A stretch of 64,000 nt of DNA, taken from assembly GCF_038006205.1 (NCBI RefSeq), contig NZ_JBBOUU010000002.1:1-64000 (forward strand). Direction: 5' to 3'. Shown here one piece after another: positions 1-7,899 of this stretch (its first letter is position 1; each line of letters starts with the position of its first letter). The notes beneath the pieces are model-generated. The model worked only from the letters and a program-made list of their open reading frames with translations. It was not told the DNA's origin and did no database searches. The DNA is from Solibacillus sp. FSL R7-0668 (GTDB taxonomy: Bacteria; Bacillota; Bacilli; Bacillales_A; Planococcaceae). The position numbers and the translations under genes are program-made.

Positions 1-399
1 CGCTTATAAAAAATGAACGGGATTTTTTCATATATTTATTTAGGTGAAATCTTCAATATAAACTTCTTTATTCCTCGATGGTTAATATACCGAACACTAA
101 TAATGGGGAAAAACCTAAAATATATTTCTTTTTTAACGAAAATAAAATTTAAAAATACGAAGATATAATGATTTCTGTATTAACAATAATATAATCAATA
201 ACTCAATAACAAGCGAATCCCGCAGAGGACCTCTCTCGTGGCTTTTAGTTTAGAATACCCTGTTTTTCCTCATTCTTCTACTGTCTCTTTTGCTTTTTCA
301 GTAGAATATCATGAGGATATTAAAAAAGTTTAGGCTAAAAAACAAACATATTGACTAGGCAATCGTATACTAGCTTAAAAATTTGATTGGAGGAATTTT
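1..399. other. AT-rich leading region without a recognisable gene
   Basis: No open reading frame with a plausible start and ribosome-binding site was seen on either strand. The only structure of note is a short G/C-rich patch around 220-243 in otherwise AT-rich DNA. The last 15 bases hold the GGAGG (389-393) of the following gene. I see nothing else to annotate. Confidence 0.5.
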
Positions 400-1104
400 T
401 TGAATACTAATATGCAAAATGATTTTGGTAGTACTCCGACGGGAATGAGAATGAATTTAACTAGTGACGCTCATCTAAAAGAAGACGTTTCAAGAGCTAT
501 TATTTTAGAAGTTCAAGCTTATAACTTTTATCAAAGATTAGTTCAATTAACTCCCAATGAACAGTTTCGACAGATTATTTTTAGAATACAGCTAGATGAA
601 ATGAAACATTATCATTGGTTTACAATGATTTTAAGGATGATGGGTGGACAACAACCACAAATTCCTTTTGGGGAAATACCAAGAAATTTTAAAGAAGGTG
701 TCCAAAAAGCATTTCAAAAAGAAATAGAAGCATATTCTTTTTATCAGAATATCTCGTCAAGAGCAACAACTCATCATGTTCAGATGCACTTCATGCATGC
801 CTCATATGACGAACAACTACATGCAACTTGGCTTCAAAATATGTTGATGATGGACAATACAAAAATGAATCATTCGAGTTCAAGAAAAATTCCCAAAGGA
901 TTAAAAGTAGCTGAAAATCCCGCTTTCCCAATAGGAAGTAAAGCTATTATAAATGCTGACCATAGGCCTAATATGAAGGGTGCTGAAGCTACAATTGTAG
1001 GTGCGTATGATACAACTGTGTATATGGTAGATTATACTTCTACCACAGGAGAAAAAGTTACAAATCATAAGTGGTTAATTGAAAGTGATCTATCGGCAAA
1101 ATAA
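400..1104 (+). CDS. Ferritin-like protein with C-terminal YdhK (DUF1541) domain
   Basis: This is a 234-residue protein in two parts. Residues about 25-155 are helical with repeated E..Y.FY and E..H patterns (EVQAYNFY, EMKHYHW, EIEAYSFY, EQLHA), as in ferritin-like/DUF2202-type four-helix bundles that bind metal. Residues about 165-232 are one YdhK/DUF1541 domain (NPAFPIGSKAIINADH, TTVYMVDY, NHKW), the same domain found twice in the lipoprotein at 6716-7315. No signal peptide is visible. The TTG start is chosen because GGAGG (389-393) sits 6 bases upstream; the next ATG (409) is further from it. It lies in a copper-handling cluster, so a role in metal or oxidative stress is likely, but that is inference. 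Fusion of a ferritin-like domain to YdhK is unusual. Confidence 0.8.
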   Translation: MNTNMQNDFGSTPTGMRMNLTSDAHLKEDVSRAIILEVQAYNFYQRLVQLTPNEQFRQIIFRIQLDEMKHYHWFTMILRMMGGQQPQIPFGEIPRNFKEGVQKAFQKEIEAYSFYQNISSRATTHHVQMHFMHASYDEQLHATWLQNMLMMDNTKMNHSSSRKIPKGLKVAENPAFPIGSKAIINADHRPNMKGAEATIVGAYDTTVYMVDYTSTTGEKVTNHKWLIESDLSAK

Positions 1105-1143
1105 TTCGGTAATATTCTCATTGTGTAGGGGCTTAATAAAGAA

Positions 1144-1168
1144 AAACCCTTCTCGAAAGAAGGGCTTT
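1144..1168. terminator. Bidirectional terminator
   Basis: A hairpin CCCTTCT-cgaa-AGAAGGG is flanked by A-rich and T-rich tracts. It lies between two convergent genes and can serve both. Confidence 0.7.
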
Positions 1169-1174
1169 AATCAA

Positions 1175-1519
1175 TTATTGAGCCATTTTTCTACACATTT
1201 CTGCACATTCACGGCAAATTTTTGCACATTCTTGGCAATGTGCATCTTGGAATTTTTCACAATGCGATGCACATGATTCGCAAATTTCTGCACATAGTTG
1301 ACAGTATTGTTTTGAAATTGCACTATTTCTTGACAATAAACTGACAGCCTGTAAACAAATTTCAGCACAATCATTTAACATTTGCATACAATGTACTCTC
1401 GCTTGTATATCAGGCTCTTGTAAGCAAGCAGTTAGACATTCTTCACAAGCTCTTGCACATTTAATACACAATTCAATGCAATGGTCCATATTAGTTGGAG
1501 AAGATGATAAAACACCCAT
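1175..1519 (-). CDS. Cys-rich four-helix bundle copper-binding protein (DUF326/Csp-like)
   Basis: This protein of about 114 residues has many cysteines spaced CxxC, CxxxC and CxxxxC along predicted helices (for example HCIELCIKCARACEECLTAC and CQECAKICRECAEMC). That pattern is typical of the DUF326 / copper storage protein family, in which thiolates line the inside of a four-helix bundle and hold many Cu(I) ions. It has no signal peptide, so it resembles cytosolic Csp3. The start at 1519 is chosen over a longer frame (to 1588) because AAGGAG lies the right distance upstream of this ATG. A paralogue lies at 6207-6539. The role is cytosolic copper buffering beside a multicopper oxidase; the family call is firm, the metal is inferred. 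Confidence 0.85.
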   Translation of the reverse strand: MGVLSSSPTNMDHCIELCIKCARACEECLTACLQEPDIQARVHCMQMLNDCAEICLQAVSLLSRNSAISKQYCQLCAEICESCASHCEKFQDAHCQECAKICRECAEMCRKMAQ

Positions 1520-2040
1520 TAGTAAAAAACTCCTTTCAAATTTATAATCAGACTTATTATTAACAATTTTTTTGAGATTAAACATCACATCTTATATTTA
1601 GGGAAATGTATATTTCCTCTTCTAATTTACATAACGTTACTTTCCTCAAAAATCATCATTTTATGATGCAACGGGACGAATGGGCAATATTATAGTTGTA
1701 GTTTTATGAGCATTTACTCGTATCCCCTAAATAATTAACCTAAATATCCAATTACATTTTACATTGAGATTGAGTTAAACCACAATACTGATTGTCAAGT
1801 TGTTCTTGTAATATACTTCCTTATAATATAACGATTTCAAACTACATATATAACATTTTCATTATTGATAAGAACTGTCGGTAGACCGACAGTTGGTATA
1901 GAAATTTAAAAATCAACTGTGTGATTTATCTTTCCTAAAAGTGTTGCCCTTGATATGAAAATTCTGACTTTTGTATAAAATAAATAATTTAACACATAAT
2001 ATTATTCGTATTTCATCTTTTTAGAGAGAGTGAAACTAAA
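1520..2040. other. Gene-free 520-bp gap with an orphan palindrome
   Basis: No coding region could be supported on either strand. The gap holds the promoter side of the copper-storage gene (minus strand) and of the small membrane gene at 2041. It also contains the perfect inverted repeat at 1873-1894, described separately. Confidence 0.5.
1873..1894. promoter_or_regulatory. Perfect 10-bp inverted repeat, probable operator
   Basis: AACTGTCGGT and ACCGACAGTT are perfect reverse complements separated by AG. The size and symmetry resemble operators of TetR-type dimeric repressors. No T-run follows, so it is not a terminator. No regulator gene that would bind it was recognised nearby. Function is inferred from symmetry only. 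Confidence 0.45.
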
Positions 2041-2259
2041 ATGAGAACATTAACATGGTGGTTAGTTACTGCGGCTGCTATAAGATTGGGAATAATAGGC
2101 TTTTTCGGATCTGATTTTATAGGTTCTATATTTGGTTCTCCAACTGTAGTAATGTCTGGGTTCGATAGGTTAGTTTGTGCAATAGTTGGTCTAGCAGGGA
2201 TATATGCAATATACCTATTAATTGTTAAGGGAAAAAATAGGGAAGTAGTTGAAAAGTAA
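2041..2259 (+). CDS. Small DUF378 membrane protein
   Basis: A 72-residue protein with two hydrophobic segments (about 5-25 and 43-62) matching the DUF378 / YuzA-like pattern: an N-terminal WWLV..A.RLG followed by G-rich SxFG and a second segment ending in a basic tail. Function of this family is unknown. The start is preceded by GAGAG 7-12 bases upstream. It is followed directly by a strong terminator, so it is probably monocistronic. Confidence 0.75.
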   Translation: MRTLTWWLVTAAAIRLGIIGFFGSDFIGSIFGSPTVVMSGFDRLVCAIVGLAGIYAIYLLIVKGKNREVVEK

Positions 2260-2260
2260 A

Positions 2261-2301
2261 AAAGAGCAGTTGGGAGTTATATTCTCCAAAACTGCTTTTT
2301 T
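2261..2301 (+). terminator. Rho-independent terminator of the DUF378 gene
   Basis: AGCAGTT and GGAG pair with CTCC and AACTGCT, followed by a T-run. It begins right after the stop codon. Confidence 0.8.
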
Positions 2302-2315
2302 ACATACTTTTTTTC

Positions 2316-2423
2316 CTAATACATTTTCTGAATCTTGTTGAAAACAGATTCAGCTTCTAGTGATACAAGAATAGATTCTTTCCTGTGGAATAAAACGTTT
2401 ACATATGGAAATATAACGCCACT
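2316..2423 (-). pseudogene. Possible remnant of a small unknown protein
   Basis: On the minus strand a stop-free stretch of about 35 codons reads like real protein (it includes FPYVNVLFHRKES and AESVFNKIQKMY). A GGAGG lies just upstream, but no ATG, GTG or TTG is in this frame at the right distance. It may be the broken end of a gene or a small ORF with a damaged start. I do not recognise the product. The rest of the 2302-2637 gap shows nothing beyond the ribosome-binding site of the multicopper oxidase gene. Confidence 0.22.
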
Positions 2424-2637
2424 AGATAGAAATAACCTCCTTAGTTATAGTACATTCTTCACAAACTTAATTTAAAATCAGAATATTAATAAACCAATAA
2501 ATTTAGTAGCAATGTCAATAACTTTTTTTTACTGACGTTGCGTTCTCCTCATGTTTCATTTATGATTTAAAACTCCATATTTTTTTCATATTTATTTGTT
2601 ACAGTATATTTGTAATGAAACACAAGGAGGAAATATA

Positions 2638-4173
2638 ATGAAGTTTAAATTATTAGTTACTACATTACTAGCTAGTAGTGTTATTATTGCAGGCTGTAGT
2701 GCAACTAGTTCAGAATCTGACGAACATGAGACAATGGATCATTCGAACATGACGGATGAAGAAATGGCAAACATGGAAGGTATGGACCATTCCAACATGA
2801 CCGATGAAGAGATGGAAGAAATGGATATGGAAAACGGTCATGCAAGTCATACAAATCCAATTGCACTAAATAACTCAACTGGGGAAAATGAGTTAGCACT
2901 TCCACAATTAATTGAACCGAAAGATGGAATTGTTACTATTAATGCTCAACAAGGGACAACTGAAATTTTTGAGGGAGTTCAAACTCAGACATTTGGATAT
3001 AATGGTTCGTTTTTAGGTCCGGTTATTCGGGTGAATGAAGGAGAAACTGTAACATTCAGAACAAAAAATGAACTAGCTGAACCAACAACATTTCATTGGC
3101 ATGGTGTAGATATACCGGGTGAAGGTGACGGTGGTCCGCATCAGCTTCTAGAACCAGGCGCAATGGAAGACGTGAAGTTTACTGTTAGTCAAGGTGCTTC
3201 AACGCTGTGGTTCCATCCTCATCCAGAAGGTGCTACAGCTGAACAAGTGTATAAAGGTCTAGCAGGTTTAATATATATTGAAGATAATAACTCTAAAAAT
3301 CTAGATTTACCGAAAGAATATGGAGTAAATGATTTTCCATTAGTATTCCAAGATAGAGAGTTCACTAAGGAAAAACAATTTGATTATCAAGCAGTACGGA
3401 ATGATGATGGTACAATTGGAGATACATTATTAGTTAATGGTACATTAAATCCAAAACTTACAATCGGAAAAGAAAAAGTGAGACTTCGTTTATTAAACGG
3501 AGCGAATGCACGAAACTACACATTTAAATTAAATACAGGCGATAAATTCCTACAAATAGCAACTGATGGTGGATTCTTAAATAAACCAATTGAGATGAGT
3601 GAAATTACGCTAACACCTGGTGAGCGAGCAGAAATTATTGTTGACTTTTCACAATACGATTCGGAAAGTGAAATTGCACTTTTGAATGAAGACGATGCAA
3701 TTTTATTACCATTTAATATTGATGAGCAAAAATCAAATTCAATAGAAGTTTCAACAACTCTAAATGATTACGCAGTAACTGATGAAGAGAGAAAATTACC
3801 AGTAACGAAAAAACTTGAGCTTTTCGGTATGGGGAAAATGGTTTATATTAATGATAAGCAATTTGATATGAACCGAATTGATTTTACGCAGAAGCAAGGT
3901 GAAACAGAAATTTGGGAAATTTACAATAAGCCAGATGCGATGGGTGGTATGATCCATCCATTCCATATTCATGGTACTCAATTTAAAGTTGTTTCAATTG
4001 ATGGGAATGAGCCACCCGTAAACCTACAGGGATGGAAGGATACAATTTCAATTGAAGCTGGGCAAACTGTAAAATTAGCTGTAAAATTTAATAATAAAGG
4101 TATCTACATGTTCCACTGTCATGTGCTTGAACATGAAGAAAATGGTATGATGGGACAAGTAGAAGTAATCTAA
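2638..4173 (+). CDS. Multicopper oxidase lipoprotein with Met/His-rich leader
   Basis: An extracytoplasmic oxidase of the laccase/CopA/CueO class, probably oxidising Cu(I) or other substrates with O2. The N-terminus is a lipoprotein signal (hydrophobic stretch ending in IAGCS). Residues about 30-75 contain two copies of MDHSNMTDEEM and further Met, Asp and His, a likely Cu(I)-binding segment. The four copper motifs are present: HWHGVD, WFHPHPEG, HPFHIHG and MFHCHVLEHEENGMM. These account for type 1, 2 and 3 copper ligands. The protein is 511 residues. The ATG at 2638 is chosen because AAGGAGG lies just upstream and it begins the signal peptide; a longer frame from 2596 has no such support. 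A short MDHSS motif recurs in the YdhK lipoprotein at 6716, tying the cluster together. Confidence 0.93.
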   Translation: MKFKLLVTTLLASSVIIAGCSATSSESDEHETMDHSNMTDEEMANMEGMDHSNMTDEEMEEMDMENGHASHTNPIALNNSTGENELALPQLIEPKDGIVTINAQQGTTEIFEGVQTQTFGYNGSFLGPVIRVNEGETVTFRTKNELAEPTTFHWHGVDIPGEGDGGPHQLLEPGAMEDVKFTVSQGASTLWFHPHPEGATAEQVYKGLAGLIYIEDNNSKNLDLPKEYGVNDFPLVFQDREFTKEKQFDYQAVRNDDGTIGDTLLVNGTLNPKLTIGKEKVRLRLLNGANARNYTFKLNTGDKFLQIATDGGFLNKPIEMSEITLTPGERAEIIVDFSQYDSESEIALLNEDDAILLPFNIDEQKSNSIEVSTTLNDYAVTDEERKLPVTKKLELFGMGKMVYINDKQFDMNRIDFTQKQGETEIWEIYNKPDAMGGMIHPFHIHGTQFKVVSIDGNEPPVNLQGWKDTISIEAGQTVKLAVKFNNKGIYMFHCHVLEHEENGMMGQVEVI

Positions 4174-4227
4174 ATTAAATTACTAATACTGCTATTGAAA
4201 TAAGAGATTACCCAATATAAATAATTT

Positions 4228-4270
4228 AAACACCTTCAAGTAATGAATTGAGATTAACTTGAAGGTGTTT
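4228..4270 (+). terminator. Terminator after multicopper oxidase
   Basis: AAACACCTTCAAG pairs with CTTGAAGGTGTTT over 13 bp, with a 17-base loop and trailing T residues. Confidence 0.8.
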
Positions 4271-4318
4271 TTAGATACTTATTTTTTAATTAATAAATAT
4301 AGCAAGGGAAGGGTCTAA

Positions 4319-5353
4319 ATGTCTCCTAAATTAAAAGAAGATGAGAACAAAAGAAAGGGAAAAAATAGAGCAAAACTATTTTTGTATATTGCAATCTTCC
4401 TCTTTATTATCTGGGCGATGGCTACTATTTGGATGGCAACGACCTATAAACTAAATAATGAATCAGATAATAGCGATGATTTTATAAAAAGTAAAGAAAC
4501 TGAATCAATTACTAATGTTTCTAATAAAAAAGAACCTGGTATTGATCTCTCTATTAAGGATTCAGAAGAAGGTAATACTTCTGGCAAACTAGATGGAGAC
4601 GAATTAGAGCCATCTATGGAAACATTATTAAAAGTCCGACCTCTTCAATTCGAAAATATAGAGACTATTTTTGGAAGTATGAAATCGCCTCAAGAAATAT
4701 CGGATATCCATTCCACTTTTGGGAAAGAAGTCGTTTATATTTATCATTCCCATAGTAGGGAATCCTTTTTACCTTATTTAAAAGATACAATCAGGCCAGA
4801 AGAAGCTTACCACTCACTAGCTAACATAACGTTGGTTGGGAAAATGCTTGGGAGAGCAATGGAACAAAGAGGAATGGGGACACAAGTCGACACAACAGAT
4901 GTTGTACAAATACTAGATTCAAGAAATTTAGATTATACAAGTTCTTACAATATTTCAAGAGAACTAGTACAGTTAGCGCAAAGTGAAAATAAAAATCTTG
5001 AATATTTAATAGATATACACCGTGATTCTTTGCGTAAAGAGAATACTACTGCTGAAATAAATGGAGAAAAATTTGCCGAATTACTATTCGTAGTTGGAAC
5101 TGGTCATGTAGATTTCGAAAAAAATCTCCAGTTCGCAAATGATTTACATACGCTTTTAGAAAATAAATATCCGTCTTTATCAAAAGGTATTATTCAAAAA
5201 AGTAGTAATCAAGGGAATGGCGTATACAACCAAGATCTTTCTCCTAACGCTTTAATTATCGAAATTGGGGGTGTAGATAATAAGGTAGAAGAACTTCATC
5301 GATCAACAGAGGCCCTAGCAGAAGTGTTAAGTGATTATTATTGGCATAAATAA
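4319..5353 (+). CDS. SpoIIP-family peptidoglycan hydrolase
   Basis: A 344-residue protein with a cytoplasmic basic N-terminus, one membrane segment (about 20-42), a low-complexity linker and a C-terminal SpoIIP domain (about 135-340). Family signatures are VYIYHSHSRESFLPY, IDIHRDSLR and LIIEIGG, which carry the metal-binding and catalytic His/Glu residues. SpoIIP is the amidase/endopeptidase of the engulfment machinery in sporulating Bacillales. The protein is somewhat shorter than chromosomal SpoIIP, and SpoIID and SpoIIM are not nearby, so this is probably a plasmid-borne paralogue. An AAGGGAAGGG sequence precedes the ATG. It may act in sporulation of plasmid carriers or in cell-wall opening; that is speculation. 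Confidence 0.85.
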   Translation: MSPKLKEDENKRKGKNRAKLFLYIAIFLFIIWAMATIWMATTYKLNNESDNSDDFIKSKETESITNVSNKKEPGIDLSIKDSEEGNTSGKLDGDELEPSMETLLKVRPLQFENIETIFGSMKSPQEISDIHSTFGKEVVYIYHSHSRESFLPYLKDTIRPEEAYHSLANITLVGKMLGRAMEQRGMGTQVDTTDVVQILDSRNLDYTSSYNISRELVQLAQSENKNLEYLIDIHRDSLRKENTTAEINGEKFAELLFVVGTGHVDFEKNLQFANDLHTLLENKYPSLSKGIIQKSSNQGNGVYNQDLSPNALIIEIGGVDNKVEELHRSTEALAEVLSDYYWHK

Positions 5354-5486
5354 TTTTGGATATAGCTGAAATTAAAAAATAATCGTGATATTAATTCTGA
5401 ATAATTAGTTTCTGCATATTTTTTCTATATTTATGATTTATACTAGCCTATAAATCATAATCGTTGTAGAAAGGAATAGTTCACTT

Positions 5487-6020
5487 ATGGATAAAAAAAG
5501 GCAGAGATATTTTATTCGTCTGTTCGTTTTGATAATAATGAGTGGTGCAATAGTATTTACTCTTTACAGTAGTTTTACTAAAGAGAAGAGAGAAGTAATA
5601 CAAGTAGGTGATACTGCACCCGATTTTGAACTCGTGGATATGAATGGGGAAGCCCATAAATTATCAGAGTACAGGGGACAGGGAGTCTTTTTAAATTTTT
5701 GGGGAACGTGGTGTAAACCTTGCGAAAGGGAATTTCCGATTATGGAAAAATATTATCAAGGTTATAAAAATGAAGGTGTTCAAGTATTAGCCGTAAACAT
5801 CGCGGAACCGGATTATACAGTAAATAAATACATAGAACAAAAGGGTTTAACATTCCCGGTTTTAATAGACAGATACAGGAGCGTTATGGGGGCTTACAAT
5901 ATTAAACCTTTACCAACAACAATTTTAATTAATTCAGAAGGAAAAATTGAAAAAATTATTACCGGTGAAATGACTGATGAAAGCATTCTGAGTTATATGA
6001 AACAGATAATGCCTAAATAA
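5487..6020 (+). CDS. ResA-like membrane-anchored thiol-disulfide oxidoreductase
   Basis: A 177-residue thioredoxin-fold protein with an N-terminal membrane anchor (about 10-28) and an extracytoplasmic AhpC-TSA/Redoxin domain. The active site is WCKPC (Cys76 and Cys79), and a cis-Pro motif lies in PLPTTIL. This matches ResA/TlpA-type proteins that reduce disulfides outside the membrane, for example in cytochrome c maturation or copper delivery. AGAAAGG precedes the ATG. Beside copper genes it may keep cysteines of extracytoplasmic copper proteins reduced; that link is inference. The name resA is avoided because it is not in a res operon. Confidence 0.85.
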   Translation: MDKKRQRYFIRLFVLIIMSGAIVFTLYSSFTKEKREVIQVGDTAPDFELVDMNGEAHKLSEYRGQGVFLNFWGTWCKPCEREFPIMEKYYQGYKNEGVQVLAVNIAEPDYTVNKYIEQKGLTFPVLIDRYRSVMGAYNIKPLPTTILINSEGKIEKIITGEMTDESILSYMKQIMPK

Positions 6021-6151
6021 ATATATTTGAAACAATGTTATTGAGGAAACTAATGTTTATTTAAGAGTTAGCTTTGGAATGTCACCAATAAACGGGACAA
6101 AAATTATAGAGACTTTAATGCTGTAGAATAGTTGAAGAGAGAATTAGATTA

Positions 6152-6195
6152 AAAAGTTGCTCAATGAGTTAATTAACCTGCTTTGAGCAACTTTT
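6152..6195. terminator. Bidirectional terminator
   Basis: AAAAGTTGCTCAA pairs perfectly with TTGAGCAACTTTT around an 18-base loop. It separates the ResA-like gene from the convergent copper-storage gene. Confidence 0.8.
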
Positions 6196-6206
6196 CACAT
6201 TTATTC

Positions 6207-6539
6207 TTAGGCAACATTTTTACATGCTTCTGCACATTTAAAGCAGGCTTCAGCACATTTCTGACAGTGTTCATGCTCATGCTTTTTGCATTCGTTTCCA
6301 CATGCTTCACAAATCTTTGCACAAACGGAAGCTAACTCAGAAATAAATGGTGTACCTCTTGAAAGTGCTTGTTCTAAATAGTTACACATATCTGCGCACT
6401 CTCTATCTAAACGTATGCATTCGGCCATCATCTTAAGGTCTTCCTCTTTCAAACATACATTATAACAATGATTACATTCCACCATACATTCATGTAAGAT
6501 TTGCAGCAATTCTTGATGTTGTTCATGTGACATATCCAA
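6207..6539 (-). CDS. Cys-rich four-helix bundle copper-binding protein, second copy
   Basis: A 110-residue protein of the DUF326/Csp type with regularly spaced cysteines (CMVECNHCYNVC, CIRLDRECADMC, CAKICEACGNEC, CQKCAEACFKCAEAC). It also has His-rich stretches such as HEQHQE and KHEHEHCQKC. No signal peptide is seen, so it is likely cytosolic. TAGGAGGA lies 7 bases before the ATG. It is a divergent paralogue of 1175-1519 and probably stores Cu(I). Two such genes within 5 kb with a multicopper oxidase point to a copper-detoxification cluster. Confidence 0.87.
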   Translation of the reverse strand: MDMSHEQHQELLQILHECMVECNHCYNVCLKEEDLKMMAECIRLDRECADMCNYLEQALSRGTPFISELASVCAKICEACGNECKKHEHEHCQKCAEACFKCAEACKNVA

Positions 6540-6715
6540 TTCCTCCTAATAATATTTTCTTAATTCCACACATTATAGTATTCCCATTATTTGTTCCATT
6601 AAACTAAAATCGATGACCTTCACAGATTCCTCGATATTTATTAAGGTTAATAAATATCGGGGAGGGTATAGTAGGAAAGGAAATTAAAATAAAAAAAGTG
6701 GGAGGAAATTTAGCT

Positions 6716-7315
6716 ATGAAAAAAAAGAAATTAATAATAGGGATGCTTGCTTTAATTACAACTCTGATTTTAATGGCTTGTGGTGGAAATGAAGAAGCTG
6801 CTCCAAATAATGGTACTAATACTGGTACTGAATCTCAAAAAAACATTAATGAAGAAGAGTCTAATTCTATGGAAGAAATGGATCATTCAAGTTCAGGTGA
6901 AGTTCCAGAAGGATTGGCGGAGGCTGAAAATCCTACATATCCAGTTGGTAGTGAAGCAACGATAAATGCGGATCATATGAAAGGTATGGATGGCGCAGTA
7001 GCTACTATTACGGGTGCATTTGATACTACTGTTTATATGGTTTCATATACCCCGCCAACAGGCGGTGAACCAGTTGAAGATCACAAATGGGTAATTCATG
7101 AAGAACTTGAAGAGGCTAGTGAAGAACCATTCAAATCTGGAGATAAAGTTGTATTAAATGCGGACCATATGGAAGGAATGGATGGAGCATCGGCTACTAT
7201 CGATTCGGCTGAGCAAACAACAGTATATATGGTGAGTTATACGGATACTGAAACTGGTCAAGAAGTAACTCATCATAAATGGGTAACAGAAAGCGAAATT
7301 TCACCATTGGGATAA
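6716..7315 (+). CDS. YdhK-type lipoprotein with two DUF1541 domains
   Basis: A 199-residue lipoprotein: basic start, hydrophobic stretch and lipobox LMACG, then an acidic linker with MDHSS, then two homologous DUF1541 domains (about 65-130 and 135-198). Each carries N-A-D-H-M-x-G-M-D-G, a TTVYMVSY strand and an HKW motif. The DHM/GMDG residues suggest metal binding. The ATG at 6716 is chosen because GGGAGG lies 10 bases upstream; a GTG at 6698 lies inside that region. The domain also occurs once at the end of the 400-1104 protein. Function of DUF1541 is not established; copper or cell-surface stress is inferred from context. Confidence 0.85.
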   Translation: MKKKKLIIGMLALITTLILMACGGNEEAAPNNGTNTGTESQKNINEEESNSMEEMDHSSSGEVPEGLAEAENPTYPVGSEATINADHMKGMDGAVATITGAFDTTVYMVSYTPPTGGEPVEDHKWVIHEELEEASEEPFKSGDKVVLNADHMEGMDGASATIDSAEQTTVYMVSYTDTETGQEVTHHKWVTESEISPLG

Positions 7316-7350
7316 ATTCTAAGAAATAATGAAACCTTATTTAGTAAATA

Positions 7351-7389
7351 AAAGAATCCCTTCACTAATGTGATGTGAAGGGATTCTTT
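7351..7389 (+). terminator. Terminator after the YdhK lipoprotein gene
   Basis: AAAGAATCCCTTCAC pairs with GTGAAGGGATTCTTT over 15 bp, followed by T residues. Confidence 0.85.
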
Positions 7390-7506
7390 TATTGTTATTC
7401 TTACATAGCTATTAATTCAAAAAAGAGATTGCTCAGCTGGGGAAAAATAGCCGGCTCTGCCCACCGAGGCCACCATGCGGGCTACGTCATGTGAAATTGC
7501 GAATAG

Positions 7507-7545
7507 AAAAGGCAACCTCAATATAAAACTGACAGCTGCCTTTTT
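7507..7545 (-). terminator. Small hairpin, possible terminator
   Basis: AAAAGGCA pairs with TGCCTTTT. It sits just downstream of the gene remnant at 7555-7710, in the position expected for its terminator on the minus strand. Confidence 0.45.
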
Positions 7546-7554
7546 ATGCTATCT

Positions 7555-7710
7555 TTATGCATTTATTTTCTGACCACAAGTTGGGCACTGATCGATCTTA
7601 TTTACACTAGTAATAATTGCTTTTGTAATTCCATCAACAATAACATCAAATTTAGTTTCAAAAAGGTTATTATCGGCACTATTATCAATGAAACCAACCT
7701 TTGCCTGTAA
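7555..7710 (-). pseudogene. Remnant of a small zinc-ribbon protein
   Basis: The minus strand carries about 51 stop-free codons ending in IDQCPTCGQKINA, a CxxC zinc-ribbon-like tail. An in-frame stop lies immediately before the stretch and no start with a ribosome-binding site is present, so only a C-terminal fragment survives. It lies between the copper and arsenic modules, a likely junction where genes have been lost. I do not recognise the parent protein. Confidence 0.35.
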
Positions 7711-7805
7711 TCATCTCGACACCCCTTTTGAAAAGTGTCCCCCATACACTTTTTGGAAGTACATTCCTATTTATTGTTACAATTTTGTTAATTAGAATTT
7801 AATAG

Positions 7806-7834
7806 TTGCAAAAACATCCTGTAAAACATAATAT
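7806..7834 (+). promoter_or_regulatory. Promoter of trxB
   Basis: TTGCAA (7806-7811), a 17-base spacer and TAATAT (7829-7834). The arsR promoter at 9265 has the same geometry. The operator palindrome lies directly downstream. Confidence 0.5.
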
Positions 7835-7857
7835 AAGTATATCGTTATATAACGATG
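7831..7857 (+). promoter_or_regulatory. ArsR-type operator upstream of trxB
   Basis: It contains the perfect 16-bp palindrome ATCGTTATATAACGAT (7841-7856) preceded by ATATAAGTAT. Almost the same 27 bases occur at 9290-9316 before arsR. ArsR/SmtB repressors bind such AT-rich dyads overlapping the promoter, so both units should be derepressed together by arsenite. Confidence 0.7.
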
Positions 7858-7899
7858 TTTATATTATAAGTATTTACTTATGTTTGGAGGTTAGTTATT

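Noticed and set aside
1079-1276. A 65-codon plus-strand frame overlapping the copper-storage gene
   Set aside because: It reads through the terminator and is the complement of the Cys-rich gene.
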